Positions 17,625-31,377 of a stretch of 64,000 nucleotides of DNA are shown in pieces; the stretch's first letter is position 1, and each line of letters opens with the position of its first letter. Under the pieces are notes generated by a model. That model did no database searches. It worked only from the letters and a program-made list of their open reading frames with translations, and was not told the origin of the DNA. Origin of the DNA: Rhipicephalus microplus (lineage: Eukaryota; Arthropoda; Arachnida; Ixodida; Ixodidae); assembly GCF_043290135.1 (NCBI RefSeq), contig NW_027464602.1, positions 4,154,001 to 4,218,000 of the forward strand, written 5' to 3'. Position numbers and translations under genes: made by a program.

Positions 17625-19765
17625 AATCTTGCTCCCTTCTCACCACCATCACAACATATCTTCAAAGGTATCAGCCCAAAGAAAAAAAAGCGCCGCACCA
17701 CCACTGGGTGGGCTCGAACCTCCGACTTTTCGGTTAACAGCCGATCGCGCTAGCCAATTGCGCCACGGAGGCAGTCCTGCTCCACTCTCACCACCATCAG
17801 AACATATCTTCAAAGCTATCAGCTCAAATAAAAAAACCACCGCACCACCACCGGGTGGGCTCGAACCTCCAACCTTTCGGTTAACAGCCGATCGCGCTAG
17901 CCAATTGCGCCACGGAGGCAGTCCTGCTCCACTCTCACCACCATCAGAACATATCTTCAAAGCTATCAGCCCAAAGAAAAAAAACCACCGCACCACCACC
18001 GTGGGGGCTCGAATCTCCAACCTTTCGGTTAACAGCCAATCGCGCTAGCCAATTGCGCCACGGAGACAGTCCTGCTCCACTCTCACAACCATCAGAACAT
18101 ATCTTCAAAGCTATCAGCACAAAGAAAAAAAGCGCCGCACCACCACCGGGTGGGCTCGAACCTCCAACCTTTCGGTTAACAGCCGATCGCGCTAGCCAAC
18201 TGCGCCATGGAGACAGTCGTGCTCCACTCACACCACCATCAGAACATATCTTCAAAGCTATCAGCCCAAAGAAAAAAAAGCGCCGCACCACCACCGGGTG
18301 GGCTCGAACCTCCAACTTTCCGGTTAACAGCCGATCACGCTAGCCAATTGCGCCACGGAGACAGTCCTGCTCCACTCTCACCACCATCAGAACATATCTT
18401 CAAAGCTATCAGCCCACAGAAAAAAAAGCGCCGCACAACCACCGGGTAGGCTCGAACCTCGGACTTTTCGGTTAACAGCCGATCGCGCGTGCCAATTGCG
18501 CCACGGAGACAGTCCTGCTCCACTCTCACCACCATAAGAACATATCTTCAAAGCTATCAGCCCAAAGAAAAAAAAGCGCCGCACCACCACTGGGTGGGCT
18601 CGAACCTCCGACCTTTTGGTTAACAGCCGATCTCGCTATCCAATTGCGCCACGGAGACAATCCTGCTCCACTCTCACCACCATCAGAACATATCTTCAAA
18701 GCTATCAGCCCAAAGAAAAAAAAAGCGCCGCACAACCACCGGGTAGGCTCGAACCTCCGACGTTTTGGTTAACACCGATTGCGCTCGCCAATTGCGCCAC
18801 GGAGACAGTCCTGCTCCACTCTCACCACCATCAGAACATATCTTCAAAGCTATCAGCACAAAGAGAAAAAAGCACTTTACCACCACCGGGTGGGCTCGAA
18901 CCTCCAACTTTTCGGTTAACAGCCGATCACGCTGACCAATTGCGCCACGGAGACAGTCCTGCTCCACTCTCACCACCATCAGAACATATCTTCAAAGCTA
19001 TCAGCCCACAGAAAAAAAAGCGCCGCACAACCACCGGGTAGGCTCGAACCTCCGACTTTTCGGTTAACAGCCGATCGCGCTAGCCAATTGCGCCACGGAG
19101 ACAGTCCTGCTCCACTCTAACCACCATAAGAACATATCTTCAAAGCTATCAGCCCAAAGAAAAAAAAGCGCCGCACCACCACTGGGTGGGTTCGAACCTC
19201 CGACCTTTTGGTTAACAGCCGATCGCGCTAGCCAATTGCGCCACGGAGACAATCCTGCTCCACTCTCACCACCATCAGAACATATCTTCAAAGCTATCAG
19301 CCCAAAGAAAAAAAAGCGCCGCACCACCACCGGGTGGGCTTGAACCTCCAACTTTCCGGTTAACAGCCGATCACGCTAGCCAATTGCGCCACGGAGACAG
19401 TCCTGCTCCATTCTCACCACCATCAGAACATATCTTCAAAGCTATCAGCCCACAGAAAAAAAGCGCCGCACAACAACCGGGTAGGCTCGAACCTCCGACT
19501 TTTCGGTTAACAGCCGATCGCGCTAGCCAATTGCGCCACGGACACAGTCCTGCTCCACTCTCACCACCATAAGAACATATCTTCAAAGCTATCAGCCCAA
19601 AGAAAAAAAAGCGCCGCACCACCACTGGGTGGGCTCGAACCTCCGACCATTTGGTTAACAGCCGATCGCGCTAGCCAATTGCGCCACGGAGACAATCCTG
19701 CTCCACTCTCACCACCATAAGAACATATCTTCAAAGCTATCAGCCCGAAGAAAAAAGCAACACAC

Positions 19766-19839
19766 CACTTCCGGGAGGGCTCGAAACTCCAACCTTTCGG
19801 TACACAGCCGATCGCGCTAGCCAATTGCGCCACGGAGAC
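19766..19839 (-). tRNA. tRNA-like unit with anticodon GTG, class D
   Basis: Loop CTGTGTA. Copy of 16373-16446 exactly 3393 bp away. Confidence 0.55.
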
Positions 19840-21400
19840 AATCTTGCTCCCTTCTCACCACCATCAGAACATAACTTCAAAGCTATCATCCCAAAGAAAA
19901 AAAAGCACCGCGCCACCACCGGGTGGGCTCGAACCTCCAACCTTTCGGTTAACAGCCGATCTCGCTAGCCAATTGCACCACGGAGACAGTCCTGCTCTAC
20001 TCTCACCACCATCAGAACATATCTTCAAAGCTATCAGCCCAAAGAAAAAAAGCGCCGCACCACCGCCGGGTGGGCTCGAAACTCCAACCTTTCGGTTAAC
20101 AGCCGATCGCGCTAGCCAATTGCGCCACAGAGACAGTCCTGCTTCACTCTCACCACCATCAGAACATATCTTCAAAGCTATCATCCAAAGAAAAAAAGCG
20201 CCATACCACAACCGGGTGGGCTCGAACCTCCGACCTTTTGGTTAACAGCCGATCGCGCTAGCCAATTGCGCCACGGAGACAATCCTGCTCCACTCTCACC
20301 ACCATAAGAACATATCTTCAAAGCTATCAGCCCGAAGAAAAAAGCAACACACCACTTCCGGGAGGGCTCGAAACTCCAACTTTTCGGTCAACAGCCGATC
20401 GCGCTAGCCAATTGCCCCACGGAGACAGTCGTGCTCAACTCTCACCACCGTAAGAACATTTCTTCAGAGCTATCACCCCAAAGAAAAAAAAAGCGCCGCA
20501 CCACCACCGGTTGGGCTAGAACCTCCAACCTTTCGGTTAACAGCCGATCGCGCTAGCCAATTGCGCAACGAAGACAGTCCTGCTCCACTCTCACCACCAT
20601 CAGAACATATCTTCAAAGCTATTACAGCAAAGAAAAAAGCAACACACCACTCCCAGGAGGGCTCGAACCTCCAACTTTACGGTTAACAGCCGATCGCGCT
20701 GGCCAATTGCGCCACGGAGAAAGTCCTGCTCAACTCTCACCACAATTAGAATATATCTTCAAAGCTATCACCCCATAGAAAAAAAAGCGCCGCACCACCA
20801 CTGGGTGGGCTCGAACCTCCGACCTTTTGGTTAACAGCCGATCGCGCTAGCCAATTGCGCCACGGAGACAGTCTTGCTTCACTCTCACCACCATCAGAAC
20901 ATATCTTCAAAGCTATCATCGCAAAGAAAAAAGCAACACACCACTCCCGGGAGGGCTCGAAACTCCAACCTTTCGGTCAACAGCCGATCGCGCTAGCCCA
21001 TTGCGCCACGGAGACAGTCTTGCTCATCTCTCACCACCATCAGATGATATCATCAAGCCTATCAGCTCAAATAAAAAAAAGCACCGCACCACCACCGGGT
21101 GGGCTCGAACCTCCAACTTTTCGGTTAACAGCCGATCGCGCTGGCCAATTGCGCCAAGGAGACAGTCCTGCTCCACTCTCCCCACAATTAGAACATATCT
21201 TCAAAGCTATCAGCCCAAAGAAAAAAAAGCGCCGCACCACCACCGGGTGGGCTCGAACATCCAACCTTTCGGTTAACAGCAGATCGCGCTAGCCAATTGC
21301 GCCACGGAGACAACCGTGCTCCACTCTCACCACCACCAGAACATATCTTCAAAGCTATCAGCGCAAAGAAAAAAAAGTGCCGCACCACCACCGGGTGGGC

Positions 21401-24400
21401 TCGAACCTCCAACTTTCCGGTTAACAGCCGATCACGCTAGCCAATTGCGCCACGGAGACAGTCCTGCTCCACTCTCACCACCATCAGAACATAACTTCAA
21501 AGCTATCAGCCCACAGAAAAAAAAGCGCCACACCACCACCAGGAGAGCTCGAACCTCCAACTTTTCGGTTAACAGCCGATCGCGCTAGCCAATTGCGCCA
21601 CGGAGACAGTCCTGCTCCACTCTCACCACCGTCAGAACATTTCTTCAGAGCTAACAGCCCAAAGAAAAAACAAGCGGTGCACCACCACCTGGTGGGCTCG
21701 AACCTCCAACCTTACGGTTAACAGCCGATCACGCTAGCCAATTGCCCCACGGAGACAGTCGTGCTCCACTCTCACCACCGTCAGAACATTTCTTCAGAGC
21801 TATCACCCCAAAGAAAAAAAAGTTCCGCACCACCACCGGTTGGGCTAGAACCTCCAACCTTTCGGTTAACAGCCTATCGCGCTAGAAAATGGCGCCACGA
21901 AGACAGTCCTGCTCCACTCTCACCACCATCAGAACATATCTTCAAAGCTATTACCGCAAAGAAAAAAGCAACACACCACTCCCGGGAGGGCTCAAAACTC
22001 CAACCTTTCGGTTAACAGCCGATCGCGCTAGCCCATTGCACCACGGAGACAGTCTTGCTCCACTCTCACCACCATCAGAACATATCTCCAAAGCTATCAT
22101 CGCAAAGAAAAAAGCAACACACCACTCCCGGGAGGGCTCGAAACTCCAACCTTTTGGTCAACAGCCGATCGCGCTAGCCCATTGCGCCACGGAGACAGTC
22201 TTGCTCATCTCTCACCACCATCAGAACATATCATCAAAGCTATCAGCCCAAAGAAAAAAAACCACCGCACCGCCACCGGGTAGGCTCGAACCTCCAACCT
22301 TTCGGTTAACAGCCAATCGCGCTAGCGAATCGCGCCACGGAGACAGTCCTGCTCCACTCTCACCATTATCATAACATATCTTCAAAGCTATCAGCACAAA
22401 GAAAAAAAAGCGCCGCACCACCATCGCGGGGGATCGAACCTCCAACCTTTCGGTTAACAGCCGATCGCGCTAGCCAACTGCGCCACGGAGACAGCCGTGC
22501 TCCACTCTCATTATCAACAGAACATATCTTCAAAGCTATCAGCGCAAAGAAAAAAGCAACATACCACTCCCGGGAGGGATCGAAACTCCAACCTTTTGGT
22601 TAACAGCCGATCGCGCTAGCCAATTGCGCCACGGAGACAGTCCTGCTCTACTCTCACCACCATCAGAACATTTCTTCAGAGCTATCACCCCAAAGAAAAA
22701 AAAGCGCCGCACCACCACCGGTTGGGCTCGAACCTCCAACCTTTCGGTTAACAGCCGATCGCGCTAGCCAATTGCCCCACGGAGACAGTCGTGCTCCACT
22801 CTCACCATCGTCAGAACATTTCTTCAGAGCTATCACCCCAAAGAAAAAAAGCGCCGCACCACTCCCGGGAGGGCTCGAACCTCCAACCTTTCGGTTAACA
22901 GCCGATCACGCTAGCCAATTGCGCCACGAAGACAGTCCTGCTCCACTCTCACCACCATCAGAACATATCTTCAAAGCTATTACCGCAAAGAAAAAAAAGC
23001 GCCACACCACCACCAGGAGAGCTCGAACCTCCAACGTTTCGGTTAACAGCCGATCGCGCTAGCCAATTGCGCGACGGAGACAGTCCTGCTCCACTCTCAC
23101 CACCGTCAGAACATTTCTTCAGAGCTATCAGCCCAAACAAAAAACAAGCGCTGCACCACCACCGGGTGGGATCGAACCTCCAACCTTTCGGTTAACAGCC
23201 GATCGCGCTAGCCAACTGCGCCACGGAGACAGCCGTGCTCCACTCTCATTATCATCAGAACATATCTTCAAAGCTATCAGCGCAAAGAAAAAAGCAACAT
23301 ACCACTCCCGGGAGGGATCGAAACTCCAACCTTTTGGTTAACAGCCGATCGCGCTAGCCAATTGCGCCACGGAGACAGTCCTGCTCTACTCTTACCACCA
23401 TCAGAACATTTCTCCAGAGCTATCACCCCAAAGAAAAAAAAGCGCCGCACCACCACCGGTTGGGCTCGAACCTCCAACCTTTCGGTTAACAGCCGATCGC
23501 GCTAGCGAATTGCGCCACGAAGACTGTCCTGCTCCACTCTCACCACCATCAGAACATATCTTCAAAGATATTACCGCAAAGAAAAAAGCAACACACCACT
23601 CCTGGGAGGGCTCGAGACTCCAACCTTTCGGTTAACAGCCGACCGCGCTAGCCCATTGTGCCACAGAGGCAGTCTTGCTCCACTCTCACCATCATCAAAA
23701 CATATCTTCAAAGCTATCAGCGCAAAGAAAAAAGCAACACACCACTCCCGGGAGGGCTCGAAACTCCAAACTTTCGGTCAACAGCCGATCGCGCTAGCCC
23801 ATTGCGCCACGGAGACAGTCCTGCTCCCTTCTCACCATCATCAGAACATATCTTCAAAGCTCTCAGCGCAAAGAAAAAAGCAAAGTACCACTCCCGGGAG
23901 GGCTCGAACCTCCAACTTTTCGGTTAACAGCCGATCGCGCTGGCCAATTGCGCCACGGAGAAAGTCCTGCTCAACTTTCACCACAATTAGAACATATCTT
24001 TAAAGCTATCAGCCCAAAGAAAAAAAGCGCCGCACCACCACCGGGTGGGCTCGAACCTCCAACTTTTCGGTTAACAGCCAATCGCGCTAGCCAATTGCGC
24101 CATGGGGACCGTCCTGCTCCACTCTCACCACCGTCAGACCATTTCTTCAGAGCTATCACCCCAAAGAAAAAAAAAGCGCCGCACCACCACCGGGTGGGCT
24201 CGAACCTCCAACCTTTCGGTTAACAGCCGATCGCGCTAGCCAATTGCCCCACGGAGACAATCGTGCTCCACTCTCACCACCGTCAGAACATTTCTTCAGA
24301 GCTATCACCCCAAAGAAAAAAAAGCGCCGCACCACCACCGGTTGGGCTAGAACCTCCAACCTTTCGGTTAACAGCCGATCGCGCTAGCCAATTGTGCCAC

Positions 24401-25041
24401 GAAGAGTCCTGCTCCACTCTCACCACCATCAGAACATATCTTCAAAGCTATTACCGCAAAGAAAAAAGCAACACACCACTCCCGGGAGGGCTCAAAACTC
24501 CAACCTTTCGGTTAACAGCCAATCGAGCTAGCCCAATGCGCCACGGAGACAGTCTTGCTCCACTCTCACCACCATCAGAACATATCTTCAAAGCTATCAT
24601 CGCAAAGAAAAAAGCAACACAGCACTCCCGGGAGGGCTCGAAACTCCAACCTTTCGGTCAACAGCCGATCGCGCTAGCCCATTTCGCCACGGAGACAGTC
24701 TTGTTCATCTCTAACCACCATCAGAACATATCATCAAAGCTATCAGCCCAAAGAAAAAAAAAGCACCGCACCACCAACGGGTGGGCTCGAACCTCCAACT
24801 TTTCGGTTAACAGCCGATCGCGCTGGCCAATTTCGCCACGGAGACAGTCCTGCTCCACTCTCACCACAATTAGAACATATCTTCAAAGCTATCAGCCCAA
24901 AGAAAAAAAAGCGCCGCACCACCACTTGTGGGCTCGAACCTCCAACCTTTCGGTTAACAGCAGATCGCGCTAGCCAATTGCGCCACGGAGACAATCGTGC
25001 TCCACTCTCACCACCATCAGAACATATCTTCAAAGCTATCA
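21401..25041 (-). repeat. 25-unit block, copy 1 (offset ~6333 bp)
   Basis: Matches 27733-31377 at an offset of 6332-6336 bp (43 units). Class D, E and F units dominate, and the spacer often carries the catttcttcagagctatcacc variant. Part of it (22100-22790) is repeated once more at 25042-25730. Confidence 0.85.
22860..22933 (-). tRNA. tRNA-Asn(GTT)-like, class D, fully paired T stem and intact B box
   Basis: 74 nt. The T arm GGAGG-TTCGAGC-CCTCC pairs at all five positions, including A51:T63, and keeps the B box. Acceptor GTCTTCG/CGGGAGT has several wobbles and a 3:70 mismatch. Confidence 0.6.
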
Positions 25042-26392
25042 TCGCAAAGAAAAAAGCAACACACCACTCCCGGGAGGGCTCGAAACTCCAACCTTTTGGT
25101 CAACAGCCGATCGCGCTAGCCCATTGCGCCACGGAGACAGTCTTGCTCATCTCTCACCACCATCAGAACATATCATCAAAGCTATCAGCCCAAAGAAAAA
25201 AAACCACCGCACCGCCACCGGGTAGGCTCGAACCTCCAACCTTTCGGTTAACAGCCAATCGCGCTAGCGAATCGCGCCACGGAGACAGTCCTGCTCCACT
25301 CTCACCATTATCATAACATATCTTCAAAGCTATCAGCACAAAGAAAAAAAAGCGCCGCACCACCATCGCGGGGGATCGAACCTCCAACCTTTCGGTTAAC
25401 AGCCGATCGCGCTAGCCAACTGCGCCACGGAGACAGCCGTGCTCCACTCTCATTATCATCAGAACATATCTTCAAAGCTATCAGCGCAAAGAAAAAAGCA
25501 ACATACCACTCCCGGGAGGGATCGAAACTCCAACCTTTTGGTTAACAGCCGATCGCGCTAGCCAATTGCGCCACGGAGACAGTCCTGCTCTACTCTCACC
25601 ACCATCAGAACATTTCTTCAGAGCTATCACCCCAAAGAAAAAAAAGCGCCGCACCACCACCGGTTGGGCTCGAACCTCCAACCTTTTGGTTAACAGCCGA
25701 TCGCGCTAGCCAATTGCCCCACGGAGACAGTCGTGCTCCACTCTCACCACCATCAGAACATATCTTCAAAGCTATTACAGCAAAGAAAAAAGCAACACAC
25801 CACTCCCAGGAGGGCTCGAACCTCCAACTTTACGGTTAACAGCCGATCGCGCTGGCCAATTGCGCCACGGAGAAAGTCCTGCTCAACTCTCACCACAATT
25901 AGAATATATCTTCAAAGCTATCACCCCATAGAAAAAAAAGCGCCGCACCACCACTGGGTGGGCTCGAACCTCCGACCTTTTGGTTAACAGCCGATCGCGC
26001 TAGCCAATTGCGCCACGGAGACAGTCTTGCTCCACTCTCCCCACAATTAGAACATATCATCAAGCCTATCAGCTCAAATAAAAAAAAGCACCGCACCACC
26101 ACCGGGTGGGCTCGAACCTCCAACTTTTCGGTTAACAGCCGATCGCGCTGGCCAATTGCGCCAAGGAGACAGTCCTGCTCCACTCTCCCCACAATTAGAA
26201 CATATCTTCAAAGCTATCAGCCCAAAGAAAAAAAAGCGCCGCACCACCACCGGGTGGGCTCGAACATCCAACCTTTCGGTTAACAGCAGATCGCGCTAGC
26301 CAATTGCGCCACGGAGACAATCGTGCTCCACTCTCACCACCACCAGAACATATCTTCAAAGCTATCAGCGCAAAGAAAAAAAAGTGCCGCAC

Positions 26393-26466
26393 CACCACCG
26401 GGTGGGCTCGAACCTCCAACCTTTCGGTTAATAGCCGATCGCGCAAGCCAATTTCGCCATGGAGAC
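26393..26466 (-). tRNA. tRNA-like unit with anticodon ATT, class A
   Basis: Loop CTATTAA gives ATT at 34-36 (an Asn anticodon if A34 is read as such or as inosine). Altered D arm and base 7 A. Confidence 0.52.
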
Positions 26467-27718
26467 AGTCCTGCTCCACTCTCACCACCAACAGAACATA
26501 TCTTCAAAGGTATCAGCCCAAAGAAAAAAAAGCGCCGCACCACCACTGGGTGGGCTCGAACCTCCGACTTTTCGGTTAACAACCGATCGCGCTAGCCAAT
26601 TACGCCACGGAGACAGTCCTGCTCCACTCTCACCACCATCAGAACATATCTTCAAAGCTATCAGCCCAAAGAAAAAAACCACCGCACCACCACCGGGTGG
26701 GCTCGAACCTCTAACCTTTCGGTTAACAGGCAATCGCGCTAGCCAATTGCGCCACGGAGACAGTCCTGCTCCACTCTCACCACCATCAGAACATATCTTC
26801 AAAGCTATCAGCACAAAGACAAAAAGCGCCGCACCACCACCGGGTGGGCTCGAACCTCCAACCTTTCGGTTAACAGCCGATCGCGCTAGCCAATTGCGCC
26901 ACGGAGACAGTCCTGCTTCACTCTCACCACCATCAGAACATATCTTCAAAGCTATCAGCCCAAAGAAAAAAACCACCGCACCACCACCGGGTGGGCTCGA
27001 ACCTCCAACCTTTCGGTTAACAGCCGATCGCGCTAGCGAATTGCGCCACGGAGACAGTCCTGCTCCACTCTCACCATTATCATAACATATCTTCAAAGCT
27101 ATCAGCACAAAGAAAAAAAAGCGCCGCACCACCACCGCGGGGGATCGAACCTCCAACCTTTCGGTTAACAGCCGATCGCGCTAGCCAACTGCGCCACGGA
27201 GACAGCCGTGCTCCACTCTCATTATCATCAGAACATATCTTCAAAGCTATCAGCGCAAAGAAAAAAGCAACATACCACTCCCGGGAGGGATCGAAACTCC
27301 AACCTTTTGGTTAACAGCCGATCGCGCTAGCCAATTGCGCCACGGAGACAGTCCTGCTCTACTCTCACCACCATCAGAACATTTCTTCAGAGCTATCACC
27401 CCAAAGAAAAAAAAGCGCCGCACCACCACCGGTTGGGCTCGAACCTCCAACCTTTCGGTTAACAGCCGATCGCGCTAGCCAATTGCCCCACGGAGACAGT
27501 CGTGCCTCACTCTCACCATCGTCAGAACATTTCTTCAGAGTTATCACCCCAAAGAAAAAAAAAGCGCCGCACCACCACCGGTTGGGCTCGAACCTCCAAC
27601 CTTTCGGTTAACAGCCGATCGCGCTAGCCAACTGCGCCACGAAGACAGTCCTGCTCCACTCTCACCACCATCAGAACATATCTTCAAAGCTATTACCGCA
27701 AAGAAAAAAGCAAACCAC

Positions 27719-27792
27719 CACTCCCGGGAGGGCTCGAACCTCCAACTTTCCGGTTAACAGCCGATCACGCTAGCCAATTGCGCCACGGAGAC
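27719..27792 (-). tRNA. tRNA-Asn(GTT)-like, class D, fully paired T stem
   Basis: 74 nt with GGAGG/CCTCC T stem, intact B box and 5' strand GTCTCCG. In the acceptor only 3:70 is unpaired. Copy at 61905-61978. Confidence 0.62.
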
Positions 27793-30700
27793 AGTCCTGC
27801 TCCACTCTCACCACCATCAGAACATAACTTCAAAGCTATCAGCCCACAGAAAAAAAAGCGCCACACCACCACCAGGAGAGCTCGAACCTCCAACTTTTCG
27901 GTTAACAGCCGATCGCGCTAGCCAATTGCGCCACGGAGACAGTCCTGCTCCACTCTCACCACCGTCAGAACATTTCTTCAGAGCTAACAGCCCAAAGAAA
28001 AAACAAGCGCTGCACCACCACCTGGTGGGCTCGAACCTCCAACCTTACGGTTAACAGCCGATCACGCTAGCCAATTGCCCCACGGAGACAGTCGTGCTCC
28101 ACTCTCACCACCGTCAGAACATTTCTTCAGAGCTATCACCCCAAAGAAAAAAAAGTTCCGCACCACCACCGGTTGGGCTAGAACCTCCAACCTTTCGGTT
28201 AACAGCCTATCGCGCTAGAAAATGGCGCCACGAAGACAGTCCTGCTCCACTCTCACCACCATCAGAACATATCTTCAAAGCTATTACCGCAAAGAAAAAA
28301 GCAACACACCACTCCCGGGAGGGCTCAAAACTCCAACCTTTCGGTTAACAGCCGATCGCGCTAGCCCATTGCACCACGGAGACAGTCTTGCTCCACTCTC
28401 ACCACCATCAGAACATATCTCCAAAGCTATCATCGCAAAGAAAAAAGCAACACACCACTCCCGGGAGGGCTCGAAACTCCAACCTTTTGGTCAACAGCCG
28501 ATCGCGCTAGCCCATTGCGCCACGGAGACAGTCTTGCTCATCTCTCACCACCATCAGAACATATCATCAAAGCTATCAGCCCAAAGAAAAAAAACCACCG
28601 CACCGCCACCGGGTATGCTCGAACCTCCAACCTTTCGGTTAACAGCCAATCGCGCTAGCGAATCGCGCCACGGAGACAGTCCTGCTCCACTCTCACCATT
28701 ATCATAACATATCTTCAAAGCTATCAGCACAAAGAAAAAAAAGCGCCGCACCACCATCGCGGGGGATCGAACCTCCAACCTTTCGGTTAACAGCCGATCG
28801 CGCTAGCCAACTGCGCCACGGAGACAGCCGTGCTCCACTCTCATTATCATCAGAACATATCTTCAAAGCTATCAGCGCAAAGAAAAAAGCAACATACCAC
28901 TCCCGGGAGGGATCGAAACTCCAACCTTTTGGTTAACAGCCGATCGCGCTAGCCAATTGCGCCACGGAGACAGTCCTGCTCTACTCTCACCACCATCAGA
29001 ACATTTCTTCAGAGCTATCACCCCAAAGAAAAAAAAGCGCCGCACCACCACCGGTTGGGCTCGAACCTCCAACCTTTCGGTTAACAGCCGATCGCGCTAG
29101 CCAATTGCCCCACGGAGACAGTCGTGCTCCACTCTCACCATCGTCAGAACATTTCTTCAGAGCTATCACCCCAAAGAAAAAAAGTGCCGCACCACTCCCG
29201 GGAGGGCTCGAACCTCCAACCTTTCGGTTAACAGCCGATCACGCTAGCCAATTGCGCCACGAAGACAGTCCTGCTCCACTCTCACCACCATCAGAACATA
29301 TCTTCAAAGCTATTACCGCAAAGAAAAAAAAGCGCCACACCACCACCAGGAGAGCTCGAACCTCCAACTTTTCGGTTAACAGCCGATCGCGCTAGCCAAT
29401 TGCGCGACGGAGACAGTCCTGCTCCACTCTCACCACCGTCAGAACATTTCTTCAGAGCTATCAGCCCAAAGAAAAAACAAGCGCTGCACCACCACCGGGT
29501 GGGATCGAACCTCCAACCTTTCGGTTAACAGCCGATCGCGCTAGCCAACTGCGCCACGGAGACAGCCGTGCTCCACTCTCATTATCATCAGAACATATCT
29601 TCAAAGCTATCAGCGCAAAGAAAAAAGCAACATACCACTCCCGGGAGGGATCGAAACTCCAACCTTTTGGTTAACAGCCGATCGCGCTAGCCAATTGCGC
29701 CACGGAGACAGTCCTGCTCTACTCTTACCACCATCAGAACATTTCTTCAGAGCTATCACCCCAAAGAAAAAAAAAGCGCCGCACCACCACCGGTTGGGCT
29801 CGAACCTCCAACCTTTCGGTTAACAGCCGATCGCGCTAGCGAATTGCGCCACGAAGACTGTCCTGCTCCACTCTCACCACCATCAGAACATATCTTCAAA
29901 GATATTACCGCAAAGAAAAAAGCAACACACCACTCCTGGGAGGGCTCGAGACTCCAACCTTTCGGTTAACAGCCGACCGCGCTAGCCCATTGTGCCACAG
30001 AGGCAGTCTTGCTCCACTCTCACCATCATCAAAACATATCTTCAAAGCTATCAGCGCAAAGAAAAAAGCAACACACCACTCCCGGGAGGGCTCGAAACTC
30101 CAACCTTTCGGTCAACAGCCGATCGCGCTAGCCCATTGCGCCACGGAGACAGTCCTGCTCCCTTCTCACCACCATCAGAACATATCTTCAAAGCTCTCAG
30201 CGCAAAGAAAAAAGCAAAGTACCACTCCCGGGAGGGTCGAACCTCCAACTTTTCGGTTAACAGCCGATCGCGCTGGCCAATTGCGCCACGGAGAAAGTCC
30301 TGCTCAACTTTCACCACAATTAGAACATATCTTTAAAGCTATCAGCCCAAAGAAAAAAAAGCGCCGCACCACCACCGGGTGGGCTCGAACCTCCAACTTT
30401 TCGGTTAACAGCCAATCGCGCTAGCCAATTGCGCCATGGGGACCGTCCTGCTCCACTCTCACCACCGTCAGACCATTTCTTCAGAGCTATCACCCCAAAG
30501 AAAAAAAAGCGCCGCACCACCACCGGGTGGGCTCGAACCTCCAACCTTTCGGTTAACAGCCGATCGCGCTAGCCAATTGCCCCACGGAGACAATCGTGCT
30601 CCACTCTCACCACCGTCAGAACATTTCTTCAGAGCTATCACCCCAAAGAAAAAAAAAGCGCCGCACCACCACCGGTTGGGCTAGAACCTCCAACCTTTCG

Positions 30701-31377
30701 GTTAACAGCCGATCGCGCTAGCCAATTGTGCCACGAAGACAGTCCTGCTCCACTCTCACCACCATCAGAACATATCTTCAAAGCTATTACCGCAAAGAAA
30801 AAAGCAACACACCACTCCCAGGAGGGCTCAAAACTCCAACCTTTCGGTTAACAGCCAATCGAGCTAGCCCAATGCGCCACGGAGACAGTCTTGCTCCACT
30901 CTCACCACCATCAGAACATATCTTCAAAGCTATCATCGCAAAGAAAAAAGCAACACAGCACTCCCGGGAGGGCTCGAAACTCCAACCTTTCGGTCAACAG
31001 CCGATCGCGCTAGCCCATTTCGCCACGGAGACAGTCTTGTTCATCTCTAACCACCATCAGAACATATCATCAAAGCTATCAGCCCAAAGAAAAAAAAAGC
31101 ACCGCACCACCAACGGGTGGGCTCGAACCTCCAACTTTTCGGTTAACAGCCGATCGTGCTGGCCAATTTCGCCACGGAGACAGTCCTGCTCCACTCTCAC
31201 CACAATTAGAACATATCTTCAAAGCTATCAGCCCAAAGAAAAAAAAGCGCCGCACCACCACTTGTGGGCTCGAACCTCCAACCTTTCGGTTAACAGCAGA
31301 TCGCGCTAGCCAATTGCGCCACGGAGACAATCGTGCTCCACTCTCACCACCATCAGAACATATCTTCAAAGCTATCA
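27733..31377 (-). repeat. 25-unit block, copy 2 (offset ~6333 bp)
   Basis: Partner of 21401-25041, with single-base differences such as gggtatgctc at 28611 against gggtaggctc in copy 1. Confidence 0.85.

Larger units (their letters stand above)
17292..20684 (-). repeat. 23-unit higher-order repeat (3393 bp), copy 2
   Basis: Second copy of the 23-unit block. Few differences are seen from copy 1, mainly A-run lengths and single substitutions such as ctcggac for ctccgac near 18458. Confidence 0.9.
26056..28755 (-). repeat. Long-range duplication, copy 1 (~34 kb apart)
   Basis: About 18 units recur in the same order at 60093-62941. The offset is 34037 bp on the left and 34186 bp on the right because the second copy has one extra unit near 61030. 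Shared rare markers are the ATT-anticodon unit and the cctatcgcgctagaaaatgg D-arm variant. Confidence 0.85.

Noticed and set aside
25042..27732. Possible unrelated insertion between the two 25-unit blocks
   Set aside because: Read through in full, it is made of ordinary units of the same family at the same spacing.
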